From positions 4,311,001 through 4,375,000 of the forward strand of contig NZ_CP034449.1 of assembly GCF_003952425.1 (NCBI RefSeq): a DNA stretch of 64,000 nt, in the 5' to 3' direction. Both the position numbers and the translations under genes were made by a program. Within the stretch, counting starts at the first letter, position 1; the number at the start of each line of letters is the position of its first letter. The DNA comes from Mesorhizobium sp. M2A.F.Ca.ET.046.03.2.1. Its GTDB lineage: Bacteria; Pseudomonadota; Alphaproteobacteria; Rhizobiales; Rhizobiaceae. Under the pieces are notes generated by a model, which saw only the letters and a program-made list of their open reading frames with translations, had not been told where the DNA came from and made no database searches. Shown here one piece after another: positions 31,811 to 41,172 of this stretch.

Positions 31811-31999
31811 GCGTCATTCTATGGCGGAGCAAGGAGCGAAGCGACGCGCGCAGACCATAGAATCCATTCCGTGACTTGGAAGCGTTGCTGCTGCGGCGCA
31901 GAGTTCTGCTCCGTTGCACGTCGAGGCGAAGATAACGGCATGGATTCCAGGGTCTTCGCGACGGAGCTTCGCTCCTGCTTCGCCCTGGAATGACGATCG
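31811..31999. repeat. Inverted pair of ~65-bp palindromic repeats
   Basis: Copy 1 (31811-31875) reads GCGTCATTCTATGGCGGAGC...GCGCAGACCATAGAATCCATTCCG. Copy 2 (31934-31999), in reverse orientation, reads CGTCATTCCAGGGCGAAGC...GCGAAGACCCTGGAATCCATGCCG. Each copy has internal symmetry, and the arms have changed together (CTATGG/CCATAG against CCAGGG/CCCTGG), which suggests selection for a hairpin. The pair fills most of the 512-bp gap between the LAL regulator and secA. Confidence 0.8.
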
Positions 32000-32137
32000 C
32001 GATGGGCGTTTCGGCCAATCTCCAAGGCATGCCGCCTGCCGACGCAGAGGGAGCCGACCGGTCAAAATCCCTGTGCTGGGGAATTAGTTGCTAGGGAAGC
32101 CTGACTCGGCGTTCTACCGGGATCGCGGAATGGCGGC

Positions 32138-32195
32138 GCTGCCCCTCATCCGCCCTTCGGGCACCTTCTCCCCGTATAGTGACGGGGAGAAGGAA
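32138..32195. repeat. Rhizobial mosaic repeat (RIME-like) after secA
   Basis: CCCCTCATCCGCCCTTCGGG followed by CTTCTCCCCG-TATAGTGA-CGGGGAGAAG. It begins 8 bp past the secA stop, so the second hairpin may terminate or stabilise the secA transcript. Related to 27561-27616. Confidence 0.78.
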
Positions 32196-32202
32196 GACTG
32201 CG

Positions 32203-34935
32203 TCAGGCGAAGGCGCCGTGGCAGTGCTTGTATTTCTTGCCGGAGCCGCAGGGGCAGGCTTCGTTGCGGCCGACCTTGCCCCAGGTCGCGGGGTTCTTCG
32301 GGTCGCGGTTTTCCGGAGCGACAACGGTATTCGAATCCTGGCGCAGGAGAAGCGCGGTTTCGCCGCCCTGGAAATCGTCCTCGCCGGTGGAGCCGTCGAT
32401 ATGGCTGCCGAACATCTCGGGCGCCTCGGGCGGCGGCGCGTCCGCAGCCTCGCGCACCAGCTCGACGCGCATCAGCTGCGCGGTGACGGCTTGGCGCAAA
32501 TTGCCCAGCATGCCCTGGAACAGCTCGAAGGCTTCGCCCTTGTATTCCTGCAGCGGGTCGCGCTGGGCGTAGCCGCGGAAGCCGACGACCGAGCGCAGAT
32601 GATCGAGATTGACGATATGCTCGCGCCACAGATGATCGAGCGTCTGCAACACCACCGAACGCTCGACATAATTCATCACGTCGGGGCCGAAGCGATCGGC
32701 GCGCTCCTTGGCGGCGGCATCGGCCGCGGCCGTGATGCGCTCGCGGATGTCGTCCTCGGCGATGCCCTCTTCCTTGACCCATTCCTCGATCGGCAGGTCG
32801 AGGTTGAGGTATTGCCCCACCTCTTCCTTGAGGCCGGCGACGTTCCATTGCTCGGCATAGGCGTTTTCGGGGATGTTCTTGGCGACGATCTCCTCGATGA
32901 CGCCTTCACGCATCTCGGTGATCGTCTCCGACAGGCCTTCGCCGTCCATCAGCTCGATGCGCTGCTCGAACACCACCTTGCGCTGGTCGTTCGAGACGTC
33001 GTCATACTTCAACAGATTCTTGCGGATGTCGAAGTTGCGCGCCTCGACCTTCTTCTGCGCCTTCTCCAGCGCCTTGTTGATCCAGGGATGGATGATCGCC
33101 TCGTCTTCCTTGAGGCCGAGCTTCTGCAGCATGCCGTCCATGCGCTCGGAGCCGAAGATGCGCATCAGGTCATCCTGCAGCGACAGGAAGAATTTCGAGC
33201 GGCCCGGATCGCCCTGACGGCCGGAGCGGCCGCGCAACTGGTTGTCGATGCGGCGCGATTCGTGGCGCTCGGTGGCCAGAACGTAAAGGCCGCCGGCGGC
33301 CAGCGCCTTTTCCTTCAGGCGTTCGACATCGTCGATGATGGCCTTTTCCCGCGCCTCGCGCTCGGGGCCGGCCGGCATGTCGCCAAGCTCCTCGGCGATG
33401 CGCATCTCGGCATTGCCGCCGAGCTTGATGTCGGTGCCGCGGCCGGCCATGTTGGTGGCGATGGTGATGGCGCCGGGCTTGCCGGCCTGGGCGACGATGG
33501 ACGCCTCGCGCTCATGGTGGCGAGCGTTCAGCACTTCGAAGTCCTTGATGCCTTCCTTGCGCAGGCGCTCGGCCAGTTGCTCGGATTTCTCGATCGAGGT
33601 GGTGCCGACCAGGATCGGCTGGCCGCGGTCGCGCGCGTCCTTGATTTCCTTGACGATCGCCTTGTATTTCTCGTCGACCGTACGGTAGACCTCGTCGTCC
33701 TCGTCCTTGCGGGCGACCGGCAGGTTGGTCGGGATCTCGGTGACTTCGAGATTGTAGATGTTGGCGAATTCCTCGGCCTCGGTCAGCGCCGTGCCGGTCA
33801 TGCCGGCGAGCTTCTTGTAGAGGCGGAAATAGTTCTGGAAGGTGACGGAGGCCAGCGTCTGGTTCTCCGGCTGGATCTGCACATGCTCCTTGGCCTCGAG
33901 CGCCTGGTGCAGGCCTTCCGAATAGCGGCGTCCTGGCATCATGCGGCCGGTGAACTCGTCGATGATGACGATCTCGCCGTTGCGCACGATGTAATCGCGA
34001 TCCTTCTGGAAGAGCAGATGCGCCTTCAGCGCGTTGTTGACGTGGTGGACGATGGCGACATTCTCGACGTCATAGAGCGACTCACCTTTGAGCAAGCCCG
34101 CCGCTGTCAGCATGTTTTCGAGCTTCTCGGTTCCTTCCTCGGTGAAGATCGTCGTCTTCTGCTTCTCGTCGACCTCGTAGTCGGCCGGGCCGAGCTTCAG
34201 CATGAAGGCGTCGATGGTGTTGTACATTTCCGAGCGGTCCTCAAGCGGACCGGAAATGATCAGCGGCGTGCGCGCCTCGTCCACCAGGATGGAATCGACC
34301 TCGTCGACGATGGCGTAGGAGTGGCCGCGCTGCACCATCTGCGAGCGCTCATACTTCATATTGTCGCGCAGATAGTCGAAGCCGAGCTCGTTGTTGGTGG
34401 CGTAGGTGACGTCGCAGGCGTAGGCCTCGCGGCGCTCGTCGTCGGAAAGGCCGTGGACGATGATGCCGACGGTCAGGCCGAGGAATTTGTAGACGCGGCC
34501 CATCCATTCGGCGTCGCGCTTGGCGAGGTAGTCGTTGACGGTGACGACATGCACGCCCTTGCCGGCGAGCGCGTTGAGATAGACCGGCAAGGTGGCGACC
34601 AGGGTCTTGCCCTCGCCGGTGCGCATCTCGGCGATGCCGCCATTGTGCAGCACCATGCCGCCGATCAACTGGACGTCGAAAGGCCGCATGCCGAGCACGC
34701 GGCGGGCCGCCTCGCGCACCGTGGCGAAGGCCGGGACCAGCAGGTCGTCGAGCGAAGCGCCGTTAGCGAGATCCTGGCGGAATTTCTCCGTGCGCCCGGC
34801 AAGCTCGGCGTCGGAAAGCGCCCGCATCTCGTTTTCCATGGCGTTGATGGCCTCGACCCTAGGTCGGGTCGACTTGACGCGCCGGTCGTTGGAAGAACCG
34901 AAAACCTTACGGGCGAGACCGCCGAGACTGACCAT
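32203..34935 (-). CDS. secA: Preprotein translocase ATPase SecA
   Basis: A 910-residue SecA, the motor that pushes unfolded proteins through SecYEG. Walker A is MRTGEGKT, followed by [13 protein letters not shown] and the DEAD-like [20 protein letters not shown]. The second nucleotide-binding half carries [14 protein letters not shown] and [12 protein letters not shown]. The C-terminal zinc-binding SecB-interaction motif [14 protein letters not shown] is complete. Length and order of domains are normal. It is divergent from ppiC, a periplasmic foldase that acts on exported proteins. A hairpin repeat lies directly after the stop. Confidence 0.98.
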   Translation of the reverse strand: MVSLGGLARKVFGSSNDRRVKSTRPRVEAINAMENEMRALSDAELAGRTEKFRQDLANGASLDDLLVPAFATVREAARRVLGMRPFDVQLIGGMVLHNGGIAEMRTGEGKTLVATLPVYLNALAGKGVHVVTVNDYLAKRDAEWMGRVYKFLGLTVGIIVHGLSDDERREAYACDVTYATNNELGFDYLRDNMKYERSQMVQRGHSYAIVDEVDSILVDEARTPLIISGPLEDRSEMYNTIDAFMLKLGPADYEVDEKQKTTIFTEEGTEKLENMLTAAGLLKGESLYDVENVAIVHHVNNALKAHLLFQKDRDYIVRNGEIVIIDEFTGRMMPGRRYSEGLHQALEAKEHVQIQPENQTLASVTFQNYFRLYKKLAGMTGTALTEAEEFANIYNLEVTEIPTNLPVARKDEDDEVYRTVDEKYKAIVKEIKDARDRGQPILVGTTSIEKSEQLAERLRKEGIKDFEVLNARHHEREASIVAQAGKPGAITIATNMAGRGTDIKLGGNAEMRIAEELGDMPAGPEREAREKAIIDDVERLKEKALAAGGLYVLATERHESRRIDNQLRGRSGRQGDPGRSKFFLSLQDDLMRIFGSERMDGMLQKLGLKEDEAIIHPWINKALEKAQKKVEARNFDIRKNLLKYDDVSNDQRKVVFEQRIELMDGEGLSETITEMREGVIEEIVAKNIPENAYAEQWNVAGLKEEVGQYLNLDLPIEEWVKEEGIAEDDIRERITAAADAAAKERADRFGPDVMNYVERSVVLQTLDHLWREHIVNLDHLRSVVGFRGYAQRDPLQEYKGEAFELFQGMLGNLRQAVTAQLMRVELVREAADAPPPEAPEMFGSHIDGSTGEDDFQGGETALLLRQDSNTVVAPENRDPKNPATWGKVGRNEACPCGSGKKYKHCHGAFA

Positions 34936-35197
34936 CCAATGGTCCTTTCGATAGCAATTTTGGCCGTTTGCGACAGGCGCCTGGCGGGCCCATCAAATCC
35001 GCGTGAATGCGGACAAACGCAAAAAGCGCCCGGAAAACGGTTCTGGACGCCAAGTCGTTGGACAGATAAGAGGGGGCTCAATCGATGTCAACGCCGCGTT
35101 AGCCCTATGGGCAGCGCCAAATTCCGCCACAATTCGACTGATCTGGAACCCTTCCGCTCACGCGATCCTCATTGGCAATCCCATTGGAGTTATCTTG

Positions 35198-36118
35198 ATG
35201 CCCCTGTCGTTCCGCCGCGCCTCGCTCGCCAGCCTCGGTCTGGCCTTCGGGCTCTCGGCTCTTAGCCTGTCGCCGCTGATGGCGCAGGAGACCAAGCCCG
35301 CGGATGCCACCGCGCCTGCCACCGCTCCCGCCGCGCCGGTCGATCCCAATGCCGTGGTCGCCACCATCAATGGCGAGAAGCTGACCGAGGCCGATCTTCA
35401 GCTCGCCGAAGGCGAACTCTCGCAGCAGTTCGCGCAGCTGCCGCCCGATCAGCGCCGCGCGGCCGCCCTTTCGGCGGCGATCGAAATCCGCGTCATGGCC
35501 AAGAAGGCGGTCGACAGCGGCCTTGACAAGGACGCCGACTTCCAGCGCCGCATGGCTTTCCTGCAGGCGCGCGCGCTGCATGGCGAGGTCGTCGAGAAGG
35601 AAGTGGTCGACAAGGTCACGGACGCCGAAGTCCGCGCCCGCTACGACCAGGAGATCGCCAACACGCCGCCAGTCAACGAAGTGCATGCGCGTCACATCCT
35701 CGTGAAGACGAAGGAAGAGGCCGAGGCGATCATCAAGCAGCTCGACGGCGGCGCCGACTTCCAGAAGCTCGCCAACGAACACACCAACGACCCCTCGGGC
35801 AAAACCAGTGGCGGCGATCTCGGCTGGTTCGGACCGGGCCAGATGGTGCCGGAATTCGACAAGGCGGCCTTCGCGCTCGACGTCGGCAAGTACACCAAGG
35901 AGCCGGTGCAGACGCAGTTCGGCTGGCACGTCATCAAGCTCGAGGACAAGCGCGCCAAGCAGCCGCCGGCCTTCGACGACGTCAAGGACCAGGCCAAGCA
36001 GGCGGTAATCCGCGACAAGTATTTCGCCATGGTGAAGGACCTGCGCGCCGCCGCCAAGGTCGAGATCTCGGACGAGAAGCTCAAGAAGGACGTCGACACG
36101 CTGGAAGCGGGCAAGTAA
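35198..36118 (+). CDS. Periplasmic parvulin-type peptidyl-prolyl isomerase
   Basis: A 306-residue exported foldase. The signal peptide ends near residue 27 (SPLMA before QETKP), followed by a low-complexity ETKPADATAPATAPAAP linker. A SurA-like helical N-domain precedes the PpiC parvulin domain (about 165-260), with VHARHILVKTKEEAEAI, GGDLGWFGPGQMVPEF and FGWHVIKLEDKR. It helps fold outer-membrane and periplasmic proteins. ATG 35198 has a GGAG site 8 bp upstream. A clear terminator follows at 36144. Confidence 0.93.
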   Translation: MPLSFRRASLASLGLAFGLSALSLSPLMAQETKPADATAPATAPAAPVDPNAVVATINGEKLTEADLQLAEGELSQQFAQLPPDQRRAAALSAAIEIRVMAKKAVDSGLDKDADFQRRMAFLQARALHGEVVEKEVVDKVTDAEVRARYDQEIANTPPVNEVHARHILVKTKEEAEAIIKQLDGGADFQKLANEHTNDPSGKTSGGDLGWFGPGQMVPEFDKAAFALDVGKYTKEPVQTQFGWHVIKLEDKRAKQPPAFDDVKDQAKQAVIRDKYFAMVKDLRAAAKVEISDEKLKKDVDTLEAGK

Positions 36119-36143
36119 TCCGCTGTCGGCCTGATTATCCTGA

Positions 36144-36175
36144 AAAGGGCGCCATGCGGCGCCCTTTGCTTTTGG
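36144..36175 (+). terminator. Rho-independent terminator of the ppiC-like gene
   Basis: AAAGGGCGCC-ATGC-GGCGCCCTTT, a perfect 10-bp stem, then GCTTTTGG. It ends at the stop of the convergent TetR gene and may serve both. Confidence 0.85.
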
Positions 36176-36176
36176 C

Positions 36177-36770
36177 TCAGGCGGTCAGTATCCCCCGCGT
36201 GATGTAGCCAACGGCCGCGCGGATCGCCGCCACGTCCTCGTCGAGCCGTCCGGTCAGCAGATGCCGCCAGGCGTAGGACGCAATCAGATCGGCGACGATC
36301 CCGGCATCGACATCGGCCGCCACCTCGCCCCGCGCCTTGGCGCGCTCGATGATCCGGCCGGTATGGCTGCGGCGTTCCTTCGAATACTCGGCAAGCACGG
36401 CCGCGGCTGCCTCGTCCGACTGCGCCTCCGCGATCAGCGAGCTGTAGATGTTGCCCGACGGGGTGTCGCGCCAATGGGCGAAGAGATTTTCGAGAAAGCC
36501 GGCCAGGTCGTCCTCGACGTTTCCGGTGTCGGGTGTCTCGACATGCTTCTGCCTCTGGTAGATCTCGATCAGCAGCGCCGCCTTGCTTGGCCACCAGCGA
36601 TAGATGGTCGGCTTTCCCGCCCGCGCCCGCCGGGCGACGGCCTCGATCGAAAAGCCGGCGTAGCCCGCCTCGCGCAGCACGGCTTCGGCCGCCTCGATGA
36701 TGGCATCGGCGCTCTCTGGATTGCGTTTCGCGCCGATCGACTTGCGCCCGCGAGCGGCGGCTTCGCCCAT
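36177..36770 (-). CDS. TetR-family transcriptional regulator
   Basis: A 197-residue TetR/AcrR repressor. The N-terminal helix-turn-helix is ADAIIEAAEAVLREAGYAGFSIEAVARRARAGKPTIYRWWPSKAALL, the classic pattern with YRWWPSK at the recognition helix end. The C-terminal domain (TetR_C-like, with SSLIAEAQSDEAAAAVL) would bind an unknown inducer. ATG 36770 has an AAGGAAG site. No divergent target is adjacent except argJ at 36958, so its regulon cannot be read here. Confidence 0.9.
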   Translation of the reverse strand: MGEAAARGRKSIGAKRNPESADAIIEAAEAVLREAGYAGFSIEAVARRARAGKPTIYRWWPSKAALLIEIYQRQKHVETPDTGNVEDDLAGFLENLFAHWRDTPSGNIYSSLIAEAQSDEAAAAVLAEYSKERRSHTGRIIERAKARGEVAADVDAGIVADLIASYAWRHLLTGRLDEDVAAIRAAVGYITRGILTA

Positions 36771-36957
36771 CGATGTCTTCCTTAGCCGGTGAATCTGTCG
36801 TCGATCATATTGGCTTCGCGGGCGAAACAAAACGACCCGTTTCAGACTGCGAGCCCTTCGGCCAGGGCGATCAGGCGCGGCCAGAACGCCCTTGCGCCGG
36901 GACCCGCTATCGGGCAAACCGGCCTTCCTTTCGCTTCATTGCCGTTCCGGGGTTCCG

Positions 36958-38199
36958 ATGTCCGCTACGATCTCGCCGCTCGCACCGAAGAAATATCCCA
37001 AGATGCCGGTCATCGAGGGTGTGCGCATCGCGACGGCCGAAGCGGGCATCAAATACCGGAATAGAACCGACCTCCTCGCCATGGTCTTCGATCCGGGCAC
37101 GGCTGTCGCCGGCGTGTTCACCAGGTCGAAATGCCCGTCGGCGCCGGTCGACTTCTGCCGCCAGAACCTGCCTGCCGGCAAGGCGCGCGTGCTGGTGGTC
37201 AATTCCGGCAATGCCAACGCCTTCACCGGCAAGAAGGGCAAGATCTCGACCGCGCTGACCGGCGAGGCGGCGGCGAAGGCCGCCGGATGTTCCGAGAGCG
37301 AGGTGTTCCTGGCCTCGACCGGGGTCATCGGCGAGCCGCTCGACACCACCAAATTCAGCCATCTGCTCGCCGGCCTGGTCAAGGACGGAAAGCCCGATCT
37401 GTGGACCGAGGCGGCAAAGGCCATCATGACCACCGACACCTATCCGAAGGTGGCGACGGCGACTGTCAAGCTCGGCGATGTCGACGTCACCATCAACGGC
37501 ATCGCCAAGGGCGCCGGCATGATCGCGCCCGACATGGCGACGATGCTTTCCTTCATCGCCACCGACGCGCCGATCGCGGCGCCCGTGCTGCAGGACCTGT
37601 TGTCGCGCGGCACGGCCAAGACCTTCAACGCGGTAACCGTCGACAGCGACACCTCGACCAGCGACACGCTGCTCATCTTCGCCACCGGCAAGGCGGCTGC
37701 CCGCGGCGCGCCGGCGATCAGCGATGCCAAGGACGCGCGGCTCGGCGCGTTCCGTCAGGCGCTCGGCAAGGTGCTGAAGTCGCTGGCGCTGCAAGTGGTG
37801 CGCGACGGCGAGGGCGCACGCAAGCAGGTCGAGGTCACGGTGACCGGCGCCAAATCGGCGCGTTCGGCCAAGCGCATCGCGCTTTCGATCGCCAATTCGC
37901 CGCTGGTCAAGACGGCCGTCGCCGGCGAGGACGCCAATTGGGGCCGCGTCGTCATGGCCGTCGGCAAGGCCGGCGAGCCGGCCGACCGCGACCGGCTGTC
38001 GATCTGGTTCGGCGACAATCGCCTGGCGCATGAGGGCGAGCGCGATCCGGCCTATTCGGAGGAAGCGACGTCTGCCTATATGAAACGCGACGACATCCGC
38101 ATCCGCGCCGATATCGGCATCGGCCGCGGCAAGGCGACGGTGTGGACCTGCGACCTCACCAAGGAATATGTCGCCATCAACGGCGACTACCGGAGCTGA
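36958..38199 (+). CDS. argJ: Bifunctional ornithine acetyltransferase/N-acetylglutamate synthase
   Basis: A 413-residue ArgJ of the arginine pathway. It transfers acetyl from N-acetylornithine to glutamate and may also acetylate glutamate with acetyl-CoA. The self-cleavage/catalytic site is intact: [14 protein letters not shown] with A194-T195, where T195 becomes the N-terminal nucleophile of the beta chain. The oxyanion-hole pair T121-G122 in [11 protein letters not shown] is present. It is translationally linked to a GNAT gene (TGATG overlap) and then mutT, forming a three-gene unit. Confidence 0.96.
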   Translation: MSATISPLAPKKYPKMPVIEGVRIATAEAGIKYRNRTDLLAMVFDPGTAVAGVFTRSKCPSAPVDFCRQNLPAGKARVLVVNSGNANAFTGKKGKISTALTGEAAAKAAGCSESEVFLASTGVIGEPLDTTKFSHLLAGLVKDGKPDLWTEAAKAIMTTDTYPKVATATVKLGDVDVTINGIAKGAGMIAPDMATMLSFIATDAPIAAPVLQDLLSRGTAKTFNAVTVDSDTSTSDTLLIFATGKAAARGAPAISDAKDARLGAFRQALGKVLKSLALQVVRDGEGARKQVEVTVTGAKSARSAKRIALSIANSPLVKTAVAGEDANWGRVVMAVGKAGEPADRDRLSIWFGDNRLAHEGERDPAYSEEATSAYMKRDDIRIRADIGIGRGKATVWTCDLTKEYVAINGDYRS

Positions 38200-38978
38200 T
38201 GGCGCCGGTGTCCAGGCATCCGGCAAGCGTGCTGGCGGTCGTGCGCCGCTACGAGGCGGCGGGCTTTCGCGCCTGGCCGGCGGCGGCCGTCCATTATGAC
38301 GGGACTTGGGTGGTGCGGCTGACCGCCGGGCATCCGGCCAAGCGCCTGAACTCGGTCAATCCGCTCGATCCGGGCGACACGTACGCCATCGAGGAGCGCA
38401 TCGGCCGCGCCGCGCGCCGCTTCGATGCCTATGGCAGGCCGCTGACCTTTCGCATGTCGCCGCTGTCGGGACAGGTGCTGTCCACGCATCTCGACAAGGC
38501 CGGCTGGAACAGGTTCGACGAATCCATGGTCATGCGGCTGCCGCTCAAGGACCTCGAGCTCGGCGCGGCCATGGACCAGATACCGCTCAAGGACATCAGC
38601 CGTTTCATCGGCGCGTCGCTGAGGACCAGCGGCTCGGACGCCTCGCTGCGGCCCGGCCTGTCGGAGGTCATCGGCGCCATTCAGCCCGAAGCCGGGCTGT
38701 TCGCGCTGGAGGACGGCAATGAGCCGCTGGCGACGCTGATCTGCGTCCATGATGGCGACCTTGCCGGCCTGTTCGAGGTCGCCACCGAAAAATCGGCGCG
38801 CAAACAGGGCCATGGCCGCAATCTCATCCTGTCGGCGCTGAAATGGGCGCGGCTGCGCGGCGCGCGCGAGGCCTGGCTGCAGGTCGAGGCCGGCAATCTA
38901 CCGGCGCTCTCGCTCTATCGGTCGCTCGGCTTCGAGGAAGTCTACCGCTACCACTATCGACGGCCGCCGGGCGCATGA
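38199..38978 (+). CDS. GNAT-family N-acetyltransferase
   Basis: A 259-residue protein. Its C-terminal third is a GNAT fold: LAGLFEVATEKSARKQGHGRNLI contains the acetyl-CoA loop (KQGHGR), followed by GAREAWLQVEAGNLPALSLYRSLGFEEVYRYHY. The N-terminal half is not assigned, though its length is usual for GNAT proteins linked to argJ in rhizobia. Its ATG overlaps the argJ stop by one base and its own stop overlaps the mutT start by 4 bp. The substrate is unknown. Confidence 0.87.
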   Translation: MAPVSRHPASVLAVVRRYEAAGFRAWPAAAVHYDGTWVVRLTAGHPAKRLNSVNPLDPGDTYAIEERIGRAARRFDAYGRPLTFRMSPLSGQVLSTHLDKAGWNRFDESMVMRLPLKDLELGAAMDQIPLKDISRFIGASLRTSGSDASLRPGLSEVIGAIQPEAGLFALEDGNEPLATLICVHDGDLAGLFEVATEKSARKQGHGRNLILSALKWARLRGAREAWLQVEAGNLPALSLYRSLGFEEVYRYHYRRPPGA

Positions 38979-39397
38979 GCGAGGTGAAGCCAGCCGGAAA
39001 GCGCCTGCTGCTGGTCGCCGCCTGCGCGCTGGTCGATGCCGACCGGCGCGTGCTTCTGGCGCAGCGCCCGGAGGGCAAGCAGCTTGCCGGCCTGTGGGAG
39101 TTTCCTGGCGGCAAGGTCGAGCCCGGCGAGACGCCTGAGGAGTGCCTGGTCCGCGAGCTGCATGAGGAACTCGGCATCGAGACCGAAATTCCGTGCCTGG
39201 CGCCGCTCACCTTCGCCAGCCATTCCTATGACGATTTCCATCTGCTGATGCCGCTTTATGTCTGCCGCCGCTTTCGCGGGATCGCGCAACCCAGGGAAGG
39301 GCAGGGGCTGAAATGGGTCAGACCGCGGCAGATGCGCGACTATCCGATGCCGCCGGCCGACGCACCGCTCATCCAGTTCCTGATCGATCTTTTGTAA
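38975..39397 (+). CDS. mutT: MutT-type Nudix 8-oxo-dGTP pyrophosphatase
   Basis: A 140-residue Nudix hydrolase. The Nudix box spans about residues 46-68, with E52, R60-E61 and E64-E65 in place (EPGETPEECLVRELHEELGI). LLAQRPEGKQLAGLWEFPGGK before it is the MutT pattern for oxidised guanine nucleotides. It cleaves 8-oxo-dGTP to prevent A:T to C:G mutations. It is the third gene of argJ-GNAT-mutT, with a 4-bp overlap. Confidence 0.93.
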   Translation: MSEVKPAGKRLLLVAACALVDADRRVLLAQRPEGKQLAGLWEFPGGKVEPGETPEECLVRELHEELGIETEIPCLAPLTFASHSYDDFHLLMPLYVCRRFRGIAQPREGQGLKWVRPRQMRDYPMPPADAPLIQFLIDLL

Positions 39398-39549
39398 TTT
39401 CGCGACCTGCCTTCGCGGCCATTCACGTTTGCCGAAAGCGTCGTTTCCGGAGCTGCTTTAGCCAGCGTTAATGGAAGATTTATCTCGACGTGAAAAATTG
39501 CTCGAGGCCGTTTCGCGCGGCAACATCGTTGATGACCGGGAACAACGGC

Positions 39550-39870
39550 ATGAGCCTTGAAAGAGAGTGGGACTCGATCCGGCCCGACCGAGGCTTCCGC
39601 GCCGCGGATGCCGGCATGGGCATCCTGCGAGTGACGCTTCTCTTCGGCTCGGCCGCCGTGGCGCTGGCGCTGATCGCGACGCCTTTCCTGGACAGCCAGA
39701 CGCGATCGCAGGGCGCCCGCGACGGCTTGGCTGTCGGGCTCGACACGACAGCGACCGGATCGATCGGCCATCGCACCAATACATACACGGTGCGCCGCAG
39801 TGTGCTGCAGCCGATGCCCAGTTCAATCTGCGTCATCCGCAATGACGGCAGCCGCAGCGGCGAGTGCTGA
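39550..39870 (+). CDS. Small single-helix membrane protein, function unknown
   Basis: A 106-residue protein with one hydrophobic helix (about residues 23-43: GILRVTLLFGSAAVALALIA). The following part is polar (QTRSQGARDGLAVGLDTTATGSIGHRTNTYTVRRSVLQ) and presumably periplasmic, ending with two cysteines (SICVIRN...GEC). I do not recognise a family. ATGs at 39532 and 39550 and a GTG at 39490 are in frame. It is followed by the Flp pilin gene 105 bp downstream. Confidence 0.6.
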   Translation: MSLEREWDSIRPDRGFRAADAGMGILRVTLLFGSAAVALALIATPFLDSQTRSQGARDGLAVGLDTTATGSIGHRTNTYTVRRSVLQPMPSSICVIRNDGSRSGEC

Positions 39871-39923
39871 CATGGTTAATGATTTTTTGGGACACCGGCA
39901 TTTCACTCGCTGTTAAGCTTTCG

Positions 39924-39943
39924 CCGTTAACCTTTCTTAACGG
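39924..39943 (+). promoter_or_regulatory. Inverted repeat CCGTTAA-N6-TTAACGG upstream of flp
   Basis: A perfect 7-bp inverted repeat lies 33 bp before the pilin ATG. A further TTAA lies at 39913-39916. CtrA of alphaproteobacteria binds TTAA-N7-TTAAC; here the spacer is 6, so the match is imperfect. Confidence 0.45.
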
Positions 39944-39975
39944 GTAGGACATTAGAATTTCTGCATAAGGGATGG

Positions 39976-40161
39976 ATGGCCATGAAAAACCTGCTGCAGC
40001 AATTCGTAAGGGATGAGACCGGCGCCACGGCCATCGAATATGGCCTGATCGTTACCGTGCTGTCGCTTACCATCATCGGCGGCGTAAGCAGGGCAGCGGA
40101 TGCGCTCCAATGGCTGTTCAGCGACAACAGCAGCAGGCTGGTCCAGGCCTTCTCCCACTGA
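39976..40161 (+). CDS. flp: Flp-type (type IVb) pilin
   Basis: A 61-residue prepilin. The short basic leader MAMKNLLQQFVRDETG is cut before ATAIEYGLIVTVLSLTII, with the Flp hallmarks E and Y at mature positions 5 and 6. The hydrophobic helix is the pilus core. Such pilins are assembled by Tad/Cpa machinery, used in attachment and, in rhizobia, sometimes root colonisation. No prepilin peptidase, tadA or cpa gene is in this window, so this is a solitary pilin. ATG 39976 is preceded by AAGGGATGG. Confidence 0.93.
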   Translation: MAMKNLLQQFVRDETGATAIEYGLIVTVLSLTIIGGVSRAADALQWLFSDNSSRLVQAFSH

Positions 40162-40190
40162 CGAAACCGGTCGGGCAATCAGAGACGCAG

Positions 40191-41063
40191 TCAGCTCTTC
40201 GGCGGGTTCTCCAGGATCGCCTTCAGCGATAGCTTGGCTGATCCAGGCTTGAGCGGCTTTTGCTGCGAGGCGTCGGGCGCCCAGCCGGACATCCAGACAA
40301 CCGGAAAGCTTGCGCGGATGCGGCCGTCCGGGTCCGAGAACCGTTCGGCATAGATTTCGGCCGCGCGGGCAAACAAACGCCTGCTGCCGGGTCGCCGGCT
40401 GCGGTCGATGAGCGGGCTGGTTTCGCCCACGGCGCGCAGGTCGGCGGCGAGATCGAACAGCGTGTCGTAGCGCACGGCGACCGTTTCGACATCGGCGACA
40501 GGCAATGCCAGGCCGGCGCGCTGCAACAGCCCGCCCGCATCGCGCACGTCGGTGAAGGGAAGGATGCGCGGGCTCGCGCCGCCGTAAAGCTCGGTCTCGG
40601 CCGTCAGCATGCTTTCGCGCAACTCGGCGAGCGTACCCGCGCCGGCGAGAGCGCCAAGGAAAAGCCCGTCCGGTTTCAGCGCCCGGCGGATTTGCGCCAG
40701 CACGCCGGGAATGTCGTTCATCGCGTGCAGCGACAGCAGGGAGACGACGAGGTCGAGGCTGCCGTCCTCGAACGGCACGGTCTCCGGCGGCGCTACCAGC
40801 CCCGGGCCGCCGGCCAGAAGCGCCTCGTCCATCTCGACGCGGACTATTTCGCCGACCTTGCCGCTGGCTGCGAGCACGTCGGCCGCCCCCGACGTCTGGC
40901 AAAACAGAGCGGCGGCCTTGCCGAAGCGGCGCTCGACGGCACCCAGCCGGTCGGCAAGGTCTTCGGCCGCTCGCCGCATCAGGAAATCGGCACCCTCGAC
41001 GGGGCGGGCGAGGGCCCGGCGCTTGTGCGCGAGCCAGAGCTCAGTGTCGATCAAAGGCTGCAA
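40191..41063 (-). CDS. SAM-dependent methyltransferase, NDUFAF5/BioC-like
   Basis: A 290-residue class I methyltransferase. The N-terminal part (RRAALARPVE...FLMRRAAEDLADRLGAVERRF) and the region FEDGSLDLVVSLLSLHAMNDIPGVLAQIRRALKPDGLFLGAL resemble alphaproteobacterial homologues of NDUFAF5, a complex I assembly factor, and BioC. The usual glycine-rich SAM loop is altered (FCQTSGAADVLAAS). A complex I or quinone-related role is inference. The start is a TTG at 41063; no ATG is near. It is divergent from comF. Confidence 0.82.
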   Translation of the reverse strand: MQPLIDTELWLAHKRRALARPVEGADFLMRRAAEDLADRLGAVERRFGKAAALFCQTSGAADVLAASGKVGEIVRVEMDEALLAGGPGLVAPPETVPFEDGSLDLVVSLLSLHAMNDIPGVLAQIRRALKPDGLFLGALAGAGTLAELRESMLTAETELYGGASPRILPFTDVRDAGGLLQRAGLALPVADVETVAVRYDTLFDLAADLRAVGETSPLIDRSRRPGSRRLFARAAEIYAERFSDPDGRIRASFPVVWMSGWAPDASQQKPLKPGSAKLSLKAILENPPKS

Positions 41064-41172
41064 TCAAAAGCTTCCTGTTGTCCGCGCCCGCCGGAGTGGT
41101 GTTAATGTGGCGAGGGTTTCCTTTCACGTGGCCGATCCGGTGCACAAGATCAAGACCAGCGCGGTTCAGGAC

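Noticed and set aside
32179..35265. A reading frame of over 1,000 codons antisense to secA
   Set aside because: It mirrors secA codon for codon, as happens in high-GC DNA where the complementary frame lacks stops. No family similarity, ribosome site or promoter supports it.
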